A DNA stretch of 6,121 bases, from assembly GCA_003132825.1 (NCBI GenBank), contig PKYX01000086.1, forward strand, positions 10,924-17,044, written 5' to 3'. This document shows positions 5,560 to 6,121 of this stretch, piece by piece; positions within the stretch are counted from its first letter, which is position 1, and every line of letters starts with the position of its first letter. Below the pieces are notes generated by a model. That model was not told the DNA's origin. It saw only the letters and a list, made by a program, of their open reading frames with translations, and ran no database searches. This DNA is from Acidobacteriaceae bacterium. Lineage in GTDB: Bacteria; Acidobacteriota; Terriglobia; Terriglobales; Acidobacteriaceae. The translations under genes and the position numbers were made by a program.

Positions 5560-6121
5560 CTAGAAGCTGAACACCAGCCCGACCGAAGGCTCGGCGATGT
5601 AGCCACGCTGCCCGGTGAATAAATTCGGCACCTTGAAACTGGGGGCGGAGTAGATCAGGCCGCGGTACTGCAGACGAACCGACAGGTGGTGGAGTAACGG
5701 GTGATCGACCCCGCCGCCGTAGAGGGCTGCGATTTCCGACTGGCGAACGGCTCCGATGTTTTCCTGGGCTTCCCCGGGGCTGAGCGGGTTCACCTCGATG
5801 ACGGTGGTACTGTCGGGGTTGAAGAACAATACTCCGGCGCCACCGAATAGGAAGGGTTTCCACTTTTCGGTTTGAAACAGACGATAGACCAGCGCTCCGC
5901 TGAGTTCTGTGACGGTGGATTGAACGCGGTAATCGAGCGTGCCGGTGTCGTATTTTTGCGAGTTGTCAAAGTGCCCGGCGTTCGCCTGCACGGCAAACCT
6001 CGAATTCAGCCGAACCTCGCCGACCCCAACCACCCCGTAGCCTTGGGTCGGGGTTTGGACGACCTGATTGCCGGTTGTTTGCTTGCTCAGCACTCCCATC
6101 CCATTGACACTAATATCGTAA
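5560..6121 (-). CDS. outer-membrane beta-barrel protein, 5' end beyond the window
   Basis: This is the C-terminal 186 residues or so of an OmpA-like / porin-like small barrel. It shows repeated amphipathic beta strands: YGVVGVGEVRLNSRFAVQA, TELSGALVYRLF, KPFLFGGAGVLFF, IAALYGGGVD, LSVRLQYRGLIY. It ends in VGLVFSF, with the terminal Phe that the BAM machinery recognises. The frame stays open to the right edge: upstream of the ATG at 6097-6099 it reads YDISVNG in frame with no stop and no ribosome site, so that Met is most likely internal. The signal peptide and first strands lie outside. Related proteins are common in Acidobacteriota and mostly have no assigned function. It converges on the M50 protease gene with a 93-base gap. 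Confidence 0.85.
   Translation of the reverse strand, partial: YDISVNGMGVLSKQTTGNQVVQTPTQGYGVVGVGEVRLNSRFAVQANAGHFDNSQKYDTGTLDYRVQSTVTELSGALVYRLFQTEKWKPFLFGGAGVLFFNPDSTTVIEVNPLSPGEAQENIGAVRQSEIAALYGGGVDHPLLHHLSVRLQYRGLIYSAPSFKVPNLFTGQRGYIAEPSVGLVFSF

Overview
This GC-rich window most resembles the chromosome of a soil Acidobacteriota (Koribacter / Terriglobia type). That placement is an inference. It rests on the style of the proteins: a secreted amidohydrolase, short stand-alone CBS proteins, an M50-CBS protease, an OmpA-like barrel, and a 184-residue hypothetical that I associate from memory with that phylum. There is no rRNA, tRNA, insertion sequence, CRISPR array or phage gene. The window looks like ordinary chromosome rather than an accessory island.

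Layout from left to right. Positions 1-176 hold nothing I can call. Three minus-strand genes follow, read right to left: a RidA-family protein (2349-2759), a two-CBS-domain protein (1736-2173) and a secreted amidohydrolase (177-1490). The gaps between them are about 175 and 245 bases, and the CBS gene has its own near-consensus promoter, so they look like neighbouring single transcription units rather than one operon. A divergent control region of about 250 bases (2760-3013) separates ridA-like from the plus-strand hypothetical gene (3014-3568). It holds a 12-bp perfect palindrome, a 6-bp-stem hairpin and candidate promoters in both directions. The hypothetical gene converges on rsmD (3607-4173, minus), the 16S rRNA guanine-N2 methyltransferase. 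rsmD is divergent from an M50 site-2-protease-type membrane metalloprotease with C-terminal CBS domains (4315-5466, plus). That gene in turn converges on a truncated outer-membrane beta-barrel gene (5560 to the right edge, minus).

The genes do not form one obvious pathway. Two use CBS pairs, modules that usually sense adenine nucleotides: one stand-alone, one attached to the protease. The RidA-like protein has Ala where the catalytic Arg of true RidA sits, so enamine/imine deaminase activity should not be assumed. I found no convincing new multi-gene system. The items most worth following are the uncharacterised 184-residue protein, the Arg-less Rid protein with its operator-like palindrome, and the M50-CBS protease. 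Promoter and terminator calls are by eye.
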